From: Harmonia axyridis
Lineage: Eukaryota > Arthropoda > Insecta > Coleoptera > Coccinellidae
DNA: 64,000 nt
NCBI RefSeq assembly: GCF_914767665.1
Contig: NC_059503.1
Coordinates: 50,708,852-50,772,851, forward strand
Direction of reading: 5' to 3'
Both the position numbers and the translations under genes were made by a program. Shown here one piece after another: positions 22,069 to 34,164 of the stretch. The notes beneath the pieces were generated by a model. That model searched no databases and was not told where the DNA came from. It saw only the letters and a list, made by a program, of their open reading frames with translations. Within the stretch, counting starts at the first letter, position 1. Each line of letters starts with the position of its first letter.

Positions 22069-22604
22069 TAAACTTCAAACTTATTTTTAAGAGTCTTTAG
22101 TGTATAACTGTGAACTATTGATAAGGGTCAAACGACTCGATTATTTTGGAGAATAAAAGAAAACTTTTTATTCCTTGCCAAGCTTTCGAATTTATTTAAT
22201 TCTCCTTCAGGGCTTCTGAAATACAATACAAATCCTTCACATATTCAGTTAAACAATAACTTAGTTAATAATTCACTAACAGAATGTGAGGTTATGTTTA
22301 GGAAACTTGCAAAACTACAAAACATTTGTCTTAATTCAATTCACATTGATCCTTTGGACATTAAAACGACAATAATTTTCTTCAATTTGAAACGTCAACA
22401 AAATAAAAACATTTTTTTTCACAACCAAAATATACTACTTAAAATATTTAATTTATTTATTTTTTCTCCTTTGTGTCAACTGGCTAGATAGGTATATTGT
22501 TTTGTTTGTTTTTGACACTTTCGTAATCTGCCTTCTTCCTTTCACTCGTCAACGGGACCATCGAAAAAGTATATGTTTTCTTCCGATTTTTCTAACAAAT
22601 ATCC

Positions 22605-23368
22605 TTATATAGCACTCAACTTATTTGTGTCTGTTTTTTTGTTAATAATATTTTCCTGTTTATTTATCTCTATCATTTCCAATATCAACCTTTTTTTGTA
22701 ATTTTTTTCCGTTTTTAACACCTTTGCTTCTTCGAAATTTATTTTATGATTTAAATTGAATGCATGGGTTGCTAGTGCGCATCTATCCGGATGTTTTGCA
22801 ATATCTGATTTGTGTAATGCCAATCTGCTTTTCAACCATTGAGATGTATGTCCTATGTATATTTTTTCGCAATCTTCACATTTTACTTCATAGACTACGT
22901 TGCTTTTTAATAGTGTTTGAATAGGATCTTTTAATTTTGTATATAAATTGCCCACAGTTTTTTTATTATAAATAGCAATTTTCACTTTTTCATGTTTAAA
23001 TATATTTATTAGTTTTTTTGTTAATCCATGTATATTTGGGTATGATGCATAATGAATTTCCTCTGTTTCTTCCTCGCTTCTTATTAGTTGTGGTGCTTCT
23101 GTGGTGTCACTTGCATACAATAATTTCTTCAACATTCCATAGGGATATCCGTTCTGTCTTAATATCTCCAATAAATTTTGTATTCCCTCCTGTATGTAAG
23201 ACTCATGACATATTCTTCTTATTCTATTTTTCATTTGTTTTATCATGTTAATTTTTATATTTATGTTATGGTCTGAATTATAATGGATCATTTTGTTTGA
23301 GTGGGTTTCTTTTCTATGCCATTTTAACTTTATAACATCATCTTGTCTTTGTACTTTTGTGTCTAAGA
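22605..23368 (-). pseudogene. PLE D left copy: C-terminal part of RT/GIY-YIG protein
   Basis: Starts at LDTKVQRQDDVIKLKWHRK, just after RT motif C, and covers the thumb region and GIY-YIG domain (VVYEVKCEDCEKIYIGHTSQ). A TAG follows KLSAI, where the right copy continues (KLSAIYGYLLEK...). The hammerhead-like motif on this side (22189-22215) has CTGAAGG in place of CTGAAGA. Confidence 0.88.
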
Positions 23369-25460
23369 CCGACTGAAATGCTCGTTCAACAAAGAGTTCC
23401 ACAAGATTAAAATGACAAATTTAAAGAAAATCAACAACCTCAAGACAACTAGCATTCCGAACGTAACAACTCAAGATAGATGGATAAAAAATTTATCTGA
23501 CAAAGAAATACCAAATACAGTCAAAAGTCTGTTATCATTAGGATCCAAATTCAGTGTAACAACTACAAAAAAAGATATAAACATTGATCGCATAATAGCA
23601 GATACAGAATATATCCTAGAAGCAATACCAGATGGAAGAAAAAATGTACAGAGAGCGAAAGTCACAAATGCAGTCACAAATTATATACATAGACCTATAG
23701 AAGAAAATTCTCTGATACAAAAATGGTATAAGGACACCAAATGGTTTTTAAAAGAAAACAATGATTTAATTATATTGAATAGTGACAAGGGTGCAGTGAC
23801 AGTTGTAATGAATGAAAAAATGTATAATGAAAAAATTCAATCTATTTTAGAATCCAAAGATTTCAAGAGACTACCCAGAGATCCCACACAGGCATTACAA
23901 ACAAAATGTAATAAATATATTGACAAACTAGGAGAACTGAAATACATAACAAAAGAACAAATGAAGCAAATGAAAACATACAACTCTGTTGCGCCAAGAA
24001 TTTACGGGAATCCAAAAGTTCATAAAGATGGTTATCCCATGAGGCCAATAATATCAAGTATAAATAGTCCAATGAATTCCTTATTTAAATTCATTGCTGA
24101 CATTTTGAAAACCGCATATGATGAAGAAAACCAATATTATGTCAAAGATACATTCCACTTTGCAACAACAGTTAACAATTTCAAATTACCAGAAAACTAC
24201 ACACTAATCTCCCTAGACGTCATAAATTTATTCGGTAATCTGGACAAAAATGACATTATTGAAGTCCTGAAACAAAAATGGGACAAAATTAAAGAACATA
24301 CAAACATCAATATGGAGCTGTTTATGGAAATTATTTTGTTTATATTGAATAACAACTACTGCGTGTTCAAAGAAAAATATTACCTTCAAATATTTGGATG
24401 TGCTATGGGTTCTAAACTAAGTCCAAGACTAGCCCAATATGTCATGGATCACTTGGTAAAATCATGTGTGGAAAAGTTACCATTTAATATACCCATTTCA
24501 AAAAAATTCGTAGACGACTTATTATTGACTGTACCAAAAACACATATACAGACTACGTTGAAGTGTTTTAACTCTTATTCCAAAAACTTACAATTCACTT
24601 TGGAAGTAGAAAATTTGGAACAATATGTACCTTTCTTAGACACAAAAGTACAAAGACAAGATGATGTTATAAAGTTAAAATGGCATAGAAAAGAAACCCA
24701 CTCAAACAAAATGATTCATTATAATTCAGACCATAACATAAATATAAAAATTAACATGATAAAACAAATGAAAAATAGAATAAGAAGAATATCTCATGAG
24801 TCTTACATACAGGAGGGAATACAAAATTTATTGGAGATATTAAGACAGAACGGATATCCCTATGGAATGTTGAAGAAATTATTGTATGCAAGTGACACCA
24901 CAGAAGCACCACAACTAATAAGAAGCGAGGAAGAAACAGAGGAAATTCATTATGCATCATACCCAAATATACATGGATTAACAAAAAAACTAATAAATAT
25001 ATTTAAACATGAAAAAGTGAAAATTGCTATTTATAATAAAAAAACTGTGGGCAATTTATATACAAAATTAAAAGATCCTATTCAAACACTATTAAAAAGC
25101 AACGTAGTCTATGAAGTAAAATGTGAAGATTGCGAAAAAATATACATAGGACATACATCTCAATGGTTGAAAAGCAGATTGGCATTACACAAATCAGATA
25201 TTGCAAAACATCCGGATAGATGCGCACTAGCAACCCATGCATTCAATTTAAATCATAAAATAAATTTCGAAGAAGCAAAGGTGTTAAAAACGGAAAAAAA
25301 TTACAAAAAAAGGTTGATATTGGAAATGATAGAGATAAATAAACAGGAAAATATTATTAACAAAAAAACAGACACAAATAAGTTGAGTGCTATATATGGA
25401 TATTTGTTAGAAAAATCGGAAGAAAACATATACTTTTTCGATGGTCCAGTTGACGAGTGA
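23369..25460 (+). CDS. PLE D right copy: RT with GIY-YIG endonuclease, 5'-truncated
   Basis: The frame is open from the junction: RLKCSFNKEFHKIK precedes the first ATG at 23412, and this matches PLE A at YNKIFHKVKATNLRKI. The protein therefore lacks ~130 N-terminal residues. Domains: YGNPKVHKDGYPMRPIISS, ISLDVINLFGN (A), FGCAMGSKLSP (B), KKFVDDLLLTV (C, F for Y), VPFLDTKV, then VVYEVKCEDC and YIGHTSQWLKSRLALHKSDI (GIY-YIG). It ends FFDGPVDE, the same tail as PLE A (FFDGPVDE), so A and D are sister families. No internal stop. Confidence 0.9.
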
Positions 25461-25791
25461 AAGGAAGAAGGCAGATTACGAAAGTGTCAAAAACAAACAA
25501 AACAATATACCTATCTAGCCAGTTGACACAAAGGAGAAAAAATAAATAAATTAAATATTTTAAGTAGTATATTTTGGTTGTGAAAAAAAATGTTTTTATT
25601 TTGTTGACGTTTCAAATTGAAGAAAATTATTGTCGTTTTAATGTCCAAAGGATCAATGTGAATTGAATTAAGACAAATGTTTTGTAGTTTTGCAAGTTTC
25701 CTAAACATAACCTCACATTCTGTAAGTGAATTATTAACTAAGTTATTGTTAAACTGAATATGTGAAGGATTTGTATTGTATTTCAGAAGCC

Positions 25792-25826
25792 CTGAAGAAG
25801 AATTAAATAAATTCGAAAGCTTGGCA
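25792..25826 (+). ncRNA. Hammerhead-like motif of PLE D
   Basis: CTGAAGA, stem II GAATT/AATTC, GAAA, then GCTTGGCAAGG and AATAAAGAGT. GC/GC can pair as a two-base stem III, but the next base is A, not U, so the canonical cleavage site is not met. Confidence 0.5.
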
Positions 25827-25889
25827 AGGAATAAAGAGTTTTCTTTTATTCTCCAAAATAATCGAGTCGTTTGACCCTTATCAATAATT

Positions 25890-25892
<3 letters not shown>

Positions 25893-25970
<78 letters not shown>
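25893..25970. repeat. (TA)n microsatellite
   Basis: Between the PLE D 3' end and an R4-like tail. Confidence 0.98.
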
Positions 25971-25972
<2 letters not shown>

Positions 25973-26058
25973 CTGCAACACTTGCCTTGGCTGACAGCTC
26001 GGCAAGGGTTTTATCCCGTTTTTGAAAACGGTGGTTGGAAAAAAAATATATATATATA
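25971..26058 (+). mobile_element. R4/Dong-like 3' tail, fragment f
   Basis: About 70 bp ending GGTGGTTGG, a short A run and (TA)n, the same ending style as the other R4-like tails, with a GTTTTTGAAAAC hairpin just before it. No coding part remains. Assignment is by the 3' end and context. Confidence 0.5.
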
Positions 26059-26085
26059 GTACGTATATTAGTATATAATTCATTA

Positions 26086-26385
26086 TGGATAGAATGCTTG
26101 TCGAAAAACGTGCTAGTGTAAAGATTGCAAATAATTGCAAAGAAATTGGAACCTGTCATTGCGAAAATTGAAAATGATTCATCTTGTTTGAGTGCAGAAG
26201 ATTTTGGTGATTTTAGTGATTTTAAAGGTGAATTATCTAAAATTGATGAATGCTTCAATGATGTTCAGACACAAATTGAAATATCTTGTGAAGGCGATCA
26301 ATTTGGTACTCAAATGAGTATAAGAGAAGAGAGGAATTTTTCGACAAGATGCATAGATGTGAAATCAAAAGTACGTTTCTGTTGA
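26086..26385 (+). pseudogene. BEL/Pao gag N-terminal remnant
   Basis: Begins MDRMLVEKRASVKIANN, then after a frame change gives EPVIAKIENDSSCLSAEDF and IDECFNDVQTQIEI, the pattern of the coiled N-terminus of insect BEL/Pao gag. Stops break it and it ends at RFC-stop. May or may not belong with the pol at 34165-37111. Confidence 0.45.
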
Positions 26386-26540
26386 ATAAGAGAAATGTCC
26401 CCAATAATTATGTCTAATTTGAGGTAGAGTCAAGGGTTATAATGATAGTAATAATATATATTTATCCTTAAAAACCACATATTTACATGTATGAATACAA
26501 AAAAAATATATAAAAGGTACAGGATATGTCCAAAATGATT
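26386..26540. other. No gene; AT-rich spacer and 3' UTR of the next element
   Basis: AT-rich, with AAAAAAAATATATAAAAG near 26505. It probably includes the 3' UTR of the minus-strand element that follows. Confidence 0.4.
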
Positions 26541-26546
26541 ATACAA

Positions 26547-28655
26547 TCAAGTAGCATCTGAAAAGTATTCCTGAAGACACTTAGATAATAAAAAGTTTTC
26601 AACTGACCTATTGAACTTACGTTTATTCTCAATTCTTTTTAATTCCAAAGGGAGTGCATTATAAATTTTGATTTCCATATATCTTGGTGATTTTTCGAAT
26701 CTTGTTGAGTTGTGATGTGGAATTACTAAATCTTGCAATTGTCGTGTAAAATATACATGATTGAAATTCAAAGGCAGGAATGTATTGATGTTCATTTTAA
26801 CGTGTTTCATAATTTCAAAAATATATACACAGGTCAAGGGTAATATCCTCAATTTTCTAAAGAGTATTCTGCAAGAGATTTTATGAGATACCCCACAAAT
26901 TGACCTTACTGCCCTCTTTTGAAGTTTGAAAACTCTTTAAGTACATGACGAACAACCCCAAAGCATAATTCCATATTTTATCCTAGATAAAAAGTGGCTG
27001 AAATAGTACGAGAGACATATTTCACTATTGGTGGCATCCCTGAGCCTATACAAAGCAAAGCATACAGATGATGAAATGGAACAGAGTCCGGTAACATGAT
27101 CTTGCCAATTCAAATTTGAATCAATGATTACTCCCAAAAACCTAACTGAATGAACTTGTTCTATTGAACTCTTTCCAACTCTTAGTAAGAGGCTTTTATT
27201 TCTATGGTCTTCAGTATTTTTCAAGGAATACCCCATAAACAATGTCTTTTCAGTATTCAGAAACAATTTATTGTCAACGAACCATTCTGAAAATCGTGTC
27301 ATGTTATTACAGGCACTCAACAATGCATTCTGTACCGATCTTTCCGAACACAGTAGTGTATTATCATCTGCAAACATTATCAGCTTAGATGGATCATCAG
27401 CAGCAACAGAAAGATCGTTCACAAATATCAGGAAATAGTAATGGCCCCAGTATGGAACCCTGAGGTAGGCCACACCCAACTTCAACGAAAGATGAACGCA
27501 CGCCGGCTACCTCGACCAATTGCATTCTTCTACAAAAATAAGATTTTATTAAATCATTAATGTGGCCCCTAAGACCTATCTAGTTCATCTTCTTCAGTAA
27601 TAAATCATGCGAAACAAGGTCAAATGCTTTGCTTTGCTTTCAGGTCCATAAAAATTGACGAGCATTTCTCCTTATTTTCAATTCTTTCATAAAGTTTAGT
27701 AATGAATGACTCTAATGCAGACTGAGTTGACCTTCCTTGTCTAAATCCGTGTTGACCATTGGATATTAAATTATGTTTATTCAAGAATGAAATAATTCTT
27801 TCAAATATTACACGCTCTAAAATTTTCGAAATTGATGACAACAGTGAAATAGGTTTAAAGTTTTCATCATTTGTATGTTCACCCTTCTTAGATAGCATTT
27901 TATACGCGCCAATTTTAATATATTAGGAAATATACCAGCCTGGAGTGACGCATTCACGAGATGTGTCACAACAGATGTAAGCCAGGCAGCAGTGTTTTTT
28001 TTGTATTATGAAGTTCTGTCTCAGATACCGGCAAAATGAACATATTAACTTCAATTTTATTTTTTAATTTTGGATCCTATTTATGGAGCAATTATTCAAT
28101 TTTTTGTACATTTCTGAGGGTAAATTAGCAAGGTTATTCTTAAAATGATCTTCCACAATTTTAGGATCATCAACAATTTTTTCGTCAATGAGAAGACTCA
28201 TTGATTTTACAGTATTTGTTTCCTCAGGTGAACTTATATTCTCTTTCATTATTTTATATACTGTTTTAGATTTATTTACTGAATTGTTCTAATCTCTGTT
28301 ATTTTGAAGTTGTTCAGCTACCGTTATAATACTTCTGTATATTTTTTTATACTTCCTATAAGAATTGATATTTTTAACTAGTATTATGAGCCAGTGCATA
28401 AAGTTGTCTAAGCATTTTCGAAGACGTTCTGATACCACTGGTGATCCATCATTTGCGGACAATCTCACCCCCAGCATACACTTTTTGAATGGGAAAAGTC
28501 AACATAAAATGACAAGGAATTAACGAAAATTTCAAATGCTGAATCAACATATTGTGCTCAATAAACATCCAGCCACGATTCCCTTGAAATGATTCATTGA
28601 AAAGTATTAAAGTTATTTGAGCTGAACACTCTAATGTAAGTTTACCCAAGATCCG
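26547..28655 (-). pseudogene. Broken Jockey/CR1-like element: linker, RT and C-terminus of ORF2
   Basis: Pieces in order on the minus strand: linker (SYRKYKKIYRSIITVAEQL), a pre-RT piece (DDPKIVEDHFKNNLANLP), RT with FKPISLLSSISKILERVIFE and GQHGFRQGRSTQSALESF, then FADDNTLLC (motif C, usually YADDT), VRFLGVIIDSNLNWQDHV, and a C-terminal tail (LPLELKRIENKRKFNRSVEN). Motif A is broken (SSIFMDLKAKQSI) and several frameshifts lie between the pieces. It abuts the unrelated RT of the next element at ~28660, so two elements have been fused by deletion or insertion. Confidence 0.8.
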
Positions 28656-28664
28656 GACTAATAT

Positions 28665-30640
28665 CTACAAAAATGATACTACCTGCGAACAATGATCTGG
28701 AAAACCATTGGGACATATCTTAGTTTCCAATATTACATCTTCAGGCGGAACACTAGACTCTACAACAATAGCATCACTTTTTACTCCATATATGTCCACC
28801 ACCTGCGTTCTACCCGACAGATAACTTGTCATCAGTTGGTGCGTAATCCCTCTTATCCAATAGTCTTCCAGCCTGTCCAACAATATCCCATGGTTGACGG
28901 TATCAAAGGCCTTCGTAAAGTCGAGAAACAAACATAGTGCCGTCAATTTCTTATCCATTGCTTTGTACAATTCCGTAGTTAATTCCAAAATTGCATCCTC
29001 TGTCGATCTTCCATCTCTATATCCATATTGTCTTTCTGATAAGATATTATTTTTATTTAGAAAGCATACTTTTCTAACCTTGATAATTTTCTCAATGACT
29101 TTCGATAAATTAGAATTTGATGTGATTTGCCTATAATTATTCATGTCACTTTCAGAACCCCCTTTTTGCAGCTTCCAGATGTTCGGAAACTCACCTTTGA
29201 CAAAGCATAAGTTGATGATATGGACTAGAGGTGAACATATTTCTTGCGCTACATCTTTCAGAGTTTCTGATCGTATATTGTCGATTCCTGCACTTTTATT
29301 CGATTTTAGTTGCTTGATAATGGACAACACTTCAACCTGTACGTAGGCGGCAAGAACAACTTCTCCTCACAGATGTTTCTTCTCTCCTTGTATCCACCTA
29401 GATCATACGATCTACCCCTATGTTTCTGACCAATGTTACTGTAAAATTCATTCATTTCAGTAGCTATATCCCTTTCCCCTGTACATACTTCTCCATTTTC
29501 TAGCTGAATACCATGAATAATTGTTTTGGATTTGGTCTTGCCGCTGATTTTATTAACGCACTCCCACAGATTCTTGGACTCGTTTTTTTTTTCTCTTCAA
29601 TACTCTTCAGTACATACTCCCGTTTCGAAGTTTTCATAAGTTTTGTCAGTGCTGACTTATATATTCTGTAATTTTCCTTCAGTTCATCTGATTCCTGGTT
29701 CTTCTGTATTTCTGAAAAGTTTGTTCTTCCTATTCACGCATTTGAGTATTGAGGGTGTTATCCATTCTTTCATGGCGGTGTTCTCTCTATTCCTCTTGAT
29801 TCTCCTTGAATTCTGTTCAATATGGTGTTCTTATATATCGACGAATTTCGGAGCAGCAGTATTCACATCATCCGAACTGAAAACGCAGTTCCAAGTTTCC
29901 GACCGCAAATCGGTTTTGAGCCCAGAGTGATCGATACAAATTTTTTCAGATTTCTCTGTGTTGTTGTCCTTATATTGGTAGTCTTGATCACGAGTGCTAT
30001 CGGAAAATGATCTGTTATATCTATTTCGAAATAAATGCTTTCATGTCTCTGAATGCAGAATGATGCGTTATTTTCACATCAAAATGATCCAAACAGGTTT
30101 TACTACGTGCTCTTGTGTACTTGTTAATATAAGATGCAAAATCAAAGCACCCCAGGATATTTTTGAATTCTTCCACATAGTCTTCTTCCGACATTAGATC
30201 CACGTCCATATCACCCACTAAGATATGATTTTTAGTATTTACTTTAGAATCCAGGTAATCAAATAGATCTTGAATTATTATTATTGAATGCCTGCGGACT
30301 GAGACTGGGTGATCTGTACATACAACTGATCAGCAATTTTTTTGTTCCTTGAGTTAATTCTACCTCTATACATTCAATTGGACCCAAGTTAACTATATTT
30401 TGGGAGAAGTTCAGGTCGTTCTTAACGAAGACAACAACTCCATAACACTTATTTATGTTTCCTTCGTTATAAATACACCGATAATTTTCTATTCTAAATA
30501 AGCTTATATCATTTATTCGATTCGTTTCACTCAAGGCAATCACATCAAACTTCTTTGACAATCACTGCAGAAAACATAGTTCTTGTTCAAACTCCTTATA
30601 TTGAGATGAACTATTCTGAACTGATCAGATTCCCTAATGT
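28665..30640 (-). pseudogene. Second broken Jockey-like element: ORF2 (AP-like endonuclease and RT front half)
   Basis: Endonuclease pieces: FDVIALSETNRINDISLF, GVVVFVKNDL, LLISCMYRSP (30259-30561), then MGDMDVDLMSEEDYVEEF and LDHFDVK (30021-30218). RT from 29330: LKSNKSAGIDNIRSETLK, NNYRQITSNSNLSKVIEK, RQYGYRDGRSTEDAILEL, LFLDFTKAFDTVNHGILLDR (motif A), YLSGRTQVV. Motifs B and C are missing; the element stops at ~28665. Many frameshifts show age. Confidence 0.8.
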
Positions 30641-30972
30641 ACTCATTAAACTATGAGATCCCCTCGACAACCACGGTATCCACCGCTGAATTATTGTAAT
30701 CTCTTATGAAAGCATCCACATTGAAAAAATAAACAAACAAACGAATATAATGAAGAAGAAAAACTATGTGCAATCTATCAAATACAACACAGTATGCAAA
30801 ATGTTTCTACTTTACCGTCTTTTTACTTGTAGAAGCCTTCGATGATGAAGAAGCTGTTTTGAGCGTTTCCTTTCCCGAAGAATTGAGCCTTGTTCTCCTT
30901 TTCTTATCCAAGTCTGTCGTATTTCTTAATACCCTTTCTAAGCCAGTTACCTCTTTCTGAATTCTAGATTGC

Positions 30973-31668
30973 TCAAGAAAATAAATGTGCGTGTTCCCTT
31001 TTAGTAGTTGTTCTCCTCTGCTTACCGGAAATGGGGAACTTGGGGCGCTCTTTCGTTCTACTGTCCGTATCCTTTATTTGCTTGTTCGATAGTTCTTTTA
31101 AATCGCTCAGAGTGTATTTTTCCCCATTAACAAAGAGATCCCAGCCTCTTCTATATGCCCTATAATTTTTCCGCCTCGCTTCTCTTAAATTATTTATTAG
31201 AACTTTCTCCCTTATTCGGTCTTCCACACATAAATCATCATTGACGTAAATATTCGTTCCCTTGAGTTTAAATTTATTAGCTTTCACCTTGGATTTTGCT
31301 ATATATTTAATTGGAGCAGTTTCTGATTTTCCCTACTTGTACACGTTATTGAAATGTTCAATCCTCAAATCTGTCTGAAGGACTTCATTAAGTTGTTCTC
31401 TAGTAGAGTTGACAACCTCAGAGTCGTTCAGGTTAAAACCACTGACCACAATATTATTCTTTCTTCCTGCCCTTTTCAACTCTAGGATGTTCACTTCGAT
31501 TGCGCTCACACGCTTCTCCACCTCAAATATCCTCTGTTCGGTTTTCCTGTTAACTTCTTTAATTTCCCTTCTCAGTTCATCCAGTTCTTGTTTAATGAGA
31601 GCCGTTTGCCTCGCGAGTTCTTGTTTGAAAGTAGAAATAATTTCCGACTCCGACATATCTGTTCGCAA
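30973..31668 (-). pseudogene. ORF1 of the second Jockey-like element, in two frames
   Basis: The first part (31333-31668) is a coiled coil (LIKQELDELRREIKEVNRK, VEKRVSAIEVNILELKRAGR) followed by KNNIVVSGFNLND, as in L1-like ORF1 proteins. The second part (30973-31287) has FKLKGTNIYVNDDLCVEDRI and NYRAYRRGWDLFVNGEKYTL, the RNA-binding C-terminal half. A frame break separates them. Confidence 0.75.
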
Positions 31669-31874
31669 GTCTACGGATGCCTTAAGACTTGGAATCCCCG
31701 CACCAGCTGCGTTAACGATAACGATGTTTATCTCGAACTCGAAGGTGCATCGAATGACTCACCAATATAAAATCTTTCTAACTGATTTGATCGCAAAAAC
31801 ACACACATAAATCCAATCAGATATTCGTTCAATATGCACTGGGTTATCTTTCAAAATTTTCTCCAACATTTACC

Positions 31875-33590
31875 CAGGGCCCCCGCAACCGCGCGTGCAA
31901 CGCGTGCACCGCACGCGGGCGCCACTCTAAAAGGGCGCCAAAACCTCTTATAGACTGCATGAAGAACCAAGGGACCAAAGGTTTTCGAAAAAGATTCTTT
32001 CAAATTTTTTTAACAATTTTTTTTTTCCAAACTTCTTTTTTGCAATTTATACAAGTTTCCGAACGTCGCAATCGGCATGAAATAGCCAGATATTGGTTTA
32101 CAAAAACGCATACTCGATGCTAATCCTAGGGCATTTTTTGCGCCATGTGCTGCACACAGCTTAAATTTAACTGAAAATGATGCTGCTAAGGTTTCAAATG
32201 AAACAGTGGACTCTTTTGATATTGTACAAGAACTTTATATATATTTCTCTTCATCCACAAGAAGATTGGAATGTTATAAAAAAGCATGATCCTCAGTTAC
32301 ATCTAAAACCCCTAAGTGATACTAGATGGTCAAGTAGAATTGATGCTAAAGTTTTATTTTATTCAAATATGTTATAGCCTTTTAGAAATAGCAGAAAACG
32401 ATACTTTTAACATGGAAACTAGACATAGACATTTCTCTTTTATTAAATATTGATTCTTTTAAATTAATTTGAAGTATAATAATTTCTTATGATGTTTTAT
32501 TCCAAATTAATATTGTAAGCAAAATGATGCAAAGTGTAGCGATTGACATTAAAGTGTGCCAAAACTATTTGAAGAATTTAGTTGATCATTTCAAAAATTA
32601 TAGGGATGATAATGTTCTCGTGTAAAAACTTGCGGAAGCTGGAAAACTAGCGGCTGCTCTTGAGATGGATCAAGGTTTTTCTCTATTATATACTGTAAGA
32701 CGAAAAAATAAACCTAAATTGTTCGATTATGAACAGACGGATGAGGCACCTCAAGATCAAAAAATCGCTTTCAAAATAAATTTCTTTTTGAAAATAATTG
32801 ATTAAACACTAAGTTTCTTAAATAGTAGGTTTACGATAACGTTTTTTGTTTTATTTGTGATATTCTTAAATTAAATGATAAATATCTCTTAAAATGCTGT
32901 CATGCTCTTCAACAAAAGCTAACTGATTAGGAAAAAAAGAGGCTGACGTGAAAGAAAATGATTTATTTAACGAGATAAAAGCCCTAAGATTGTTTTCATT
33001 ATCTGAAGCGAAAATCCTCTTGAAATTCTACAATATATTTTCGAAAATAATCTTACTTCTTCTCTACCGAATCTTAGTATTGCCTCAAGAATCCTTCTCA
33101 CTTTACCTCTGTGTCTGTTGCTTCTGGTGAGAGATAATTCACTAAATTAAAAATAATTGAAAACTTTTTGAAGTCTACCATGTCATAAGAAAGATTTTCT
33201 GGATTGGCAATCTTAGATTCAGAGCAAGAGATACTCGATAAAATTGATTGATTGATTTTATAAAAAATTTTGCAACAGCCAAATCTAGAAAAACATCCAT
33301 TCAATTTCTGCATTGATCCTAATTAAATGTTTTATGCCTTTATGAATAATTTATAGAAGAATACAGCTTAAGTTTTGAAACACATTAAAAATGTATTATG
33401 TTACAACTAACACCATAAAGTTCTTAAGGCAATGAAGGTTGCTGATAGATTTTCAACCATTCCACACTAAATTCTTAACAAATCAAAAAAAATTTCGATT
33501 ATCAAGCAGTACTTTTCTCCACCTCCCCCCTTTAAGGGGCGCCAAAATATGTTCCGCACGCGGGCGTTGATGTCCCTTGCGGGGGCCCTG
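31875..33590 (+). mobile_element. hAT-type DNA transposon remnant with 8-bp target duplication
   Basis: Ends are inverted: CAGGGCCCCCGCAA at the left and its complement TTGCGGGGGCCCTG at the right. The flanks are CATTTACC on both sides (31867-31874 and 33591-33598), an exact 8-bp duplication as hAT elements make. It interrupts DNA just upstream of the second Jockey-like element, probably its 5' UTR, so it is younger than that element. Confidence 0.88.
32080..32810 (+). pseudogene. hAT transposase remnant (DUF4371/ZMYM-like)
   Basis: Frames give GLQKRILDANPRAFFAPCAA then HSLNLTENDAAKVSNETVDS, LKPLSDTRWSSRIDA, and later VQELYIYFSSSTRR and KLAEAGKLAAALEMDQGF with RRKNKPKLFDYEQTDE. These are conserved blocks of the ZMYM-type hAT transposase family. 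Stops and frameshifts make it non-functional, and the 5' third of the gene is missing. Confidence 0.75.
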
Positions 33591-33598
33591 CATTTACC

Positions 33599-34160
33599 TG
33601 TGAAAAATTACAATTTCTCGAAGACTATCCCGACAACAACTGTTCGCATTGAGACCATTGATTATACCTTTTTTTTATATACAAAAATATGCCAAATCCG
33701 AAATTAAAGTGTCCCTTGAATTACCATCAGAAAATTATATTATTGCTTGGGACTCACTCTGCAACCGGTTTGATAACAAAAAATAGTATATTGTGCAACA
33801 AGTGGGGAAAGTCCAACTTTTCTCGCGAGTGTGGAAGTTTGTGGCACGAGCCTGAAAGGCGAGTGCCGCAAACACACGAGCGAGAAAAGGACTTTCTCCA
33901 CATGTTGCACACTATACTTTTCCTACAACTGCACAAATTTCAATCATTCAAGTAAAGGACTTGATTCAAATCAAAATGGTCTTCGTTGACAGTATGTGCT
34001 AATTTATTGCGTTTCTATAGAAACGACTCAAATGCCCAATTTCGAGGTGTTGGCAAAGTGCCGTGGGAAATAATATTTCCCACAGTATAAGCAATACATA
34101 GTTTTGGAATTGAGTAAGCTGTGGAGAATACGCTACTTTTCATAGCAGTTGTAGGAAAAA
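33599..34160. other. No gene; contains an imperfect foldback repeat (33789-33914)
   Basis: Two ~60-bp arms, GTGCAACAAGTGGGGAAAGT and, inverted, ACTTTCTCCACATGTTGCAC, enclose a short centre. Next come an unrelated short hairpin (TTTCTATAGAAA) and AT-rich DNA. Looks like a small non-autonomous foldback or MITE; no target duplication identified. Confidence 0.5.
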
Positions 34161-34164
34161 GGTA

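Larger units (their letters stand above)
22066..25892. mobile_element. PLE D locus: head-to-head twin
   Basis: The left copy is on the minus strand with its 3' end at 22066 and is cut at ~23368; the right copy is on the plus strand from ~23369 to its 3' end at 25892. The arms mirror each other over the whole left copy (~1.3 kb) with few differences. Outer ends lie against (TA)n. The junction falls at GTCTAAGA/CCGACTG. Confidence 0.92.

Noticed and set aside
26547..30640. One single non-LTR element across this stretch
   Set aside because: RT motifs before and including motif A occur twice with different sequences, so two elements are joined.
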